Shown here piece by piece: positions 63,978-64,000 of a stretch of DNA of 64,000 nucleotides. Location of the stretch: contig CAADRB010000009.1 in assembly GCA_900708905.1 (NCBI GenBank), forward strand, positions 2,272,816 to 2,336,815. The letters run 5' to 3'. The translations under genes and the position numbers were made by a program. Each line of letters opens with the position of its first letter. The first letter of the stretch is position 1. The notes beneath the pieces were generated by a model. It made no database searches and was not told the DNA's origin. It saw only the letters and a list, made by a program, of their open reading frames with translations. The stretch is from Hymenolepis diminuta. Taxonomy: Eukaryota; Platyhelminthes; Cestoda; Cyclophyllidea; Hymenolepididae.

Positions 63978-64000
63978 GTAAGTTATTAAATTTTTCTTTT

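Noticed and set aside
1..64000. A novel defence, biosynthetic or other multi-gene system
   Set aside because: The window holds one clear gene fragment and mobile-element relics; no cluster of cooperating genes is visible on either strand.

Overview
This is a gene-poor, AT-rich stretch of an animal nuclear genome. Three things point to this: open frames are short and broken by stops on both strands, the only convincing coding piece ends in a consensus GT-type splice donor with a good acceptor far downstream, and there are decayed mariner and LINE relics. There are no operons, ribosome binding sites, CRISPR arrays, rRNAs or complete tRNAs. An invertebrate with long introns (flatworm or arthropod) fits best; I cannot name the phylum from the sequence.

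The first ~46 kb is mostly non-coding and carries fossil mobile DNA. A dead mariner element with a recognisable transposase lies at about 1.08-2.24 kb. A decayed LINE reverse-transcriptase tail lies at about 16.3-16.9 kb. Several old interspersed repeats can be matched by eye within the window: 8.8-10.4 kb with 56.2-57.2 kb, 26.3 kb with 36.9 kb, and 14.65 kb with 20.0 kb. A few weakly supported exon candidates are listed. The best is a minus-strand terminal exon at about 25.05-25.36 kb, which has a strong acceptor and an AATAAA downstream of its stop. Two clusters of perfect hairpins (29.6-29.8 kb and 44.8-45.0 kb) sit in locally GC-richer DNA with no assigned feature.

The one solid locus starts near 47 kb. 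A CpG-richer segment carries three CCAAT boxes (47.34-47.40 kb) and a TATA-like element (47.55 kb). It is followed by a 608-bp plus-strand coding exon (47877-48484) for a protein with a disordered Ser/Thr/Pro/Glu-rich N-terminus and one compact domain of about 70 residues. On the other side of the promoter, a short minus-strand open frame (46547-46813) may make the region a divergent promoter. The plus-strand gene appears to run to the window edge: a 53-bp exon at 63925-63977 keeps the frame after an intron of up to 15.4 kb. A possible extra exon (59360-59495) inside that intron also matches the phase. No ATG exists at the start of the first exon. The frame opens at a GTG in a near-ideal initiation context, two codons after a stop.

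All calls come from reading the sequence. No homology search, splice predictor or transcript data were available. Most exon candidates outside 47-48.5 kb are tentative, since open frames of 60-130 codons are expected by chance at this base composition.
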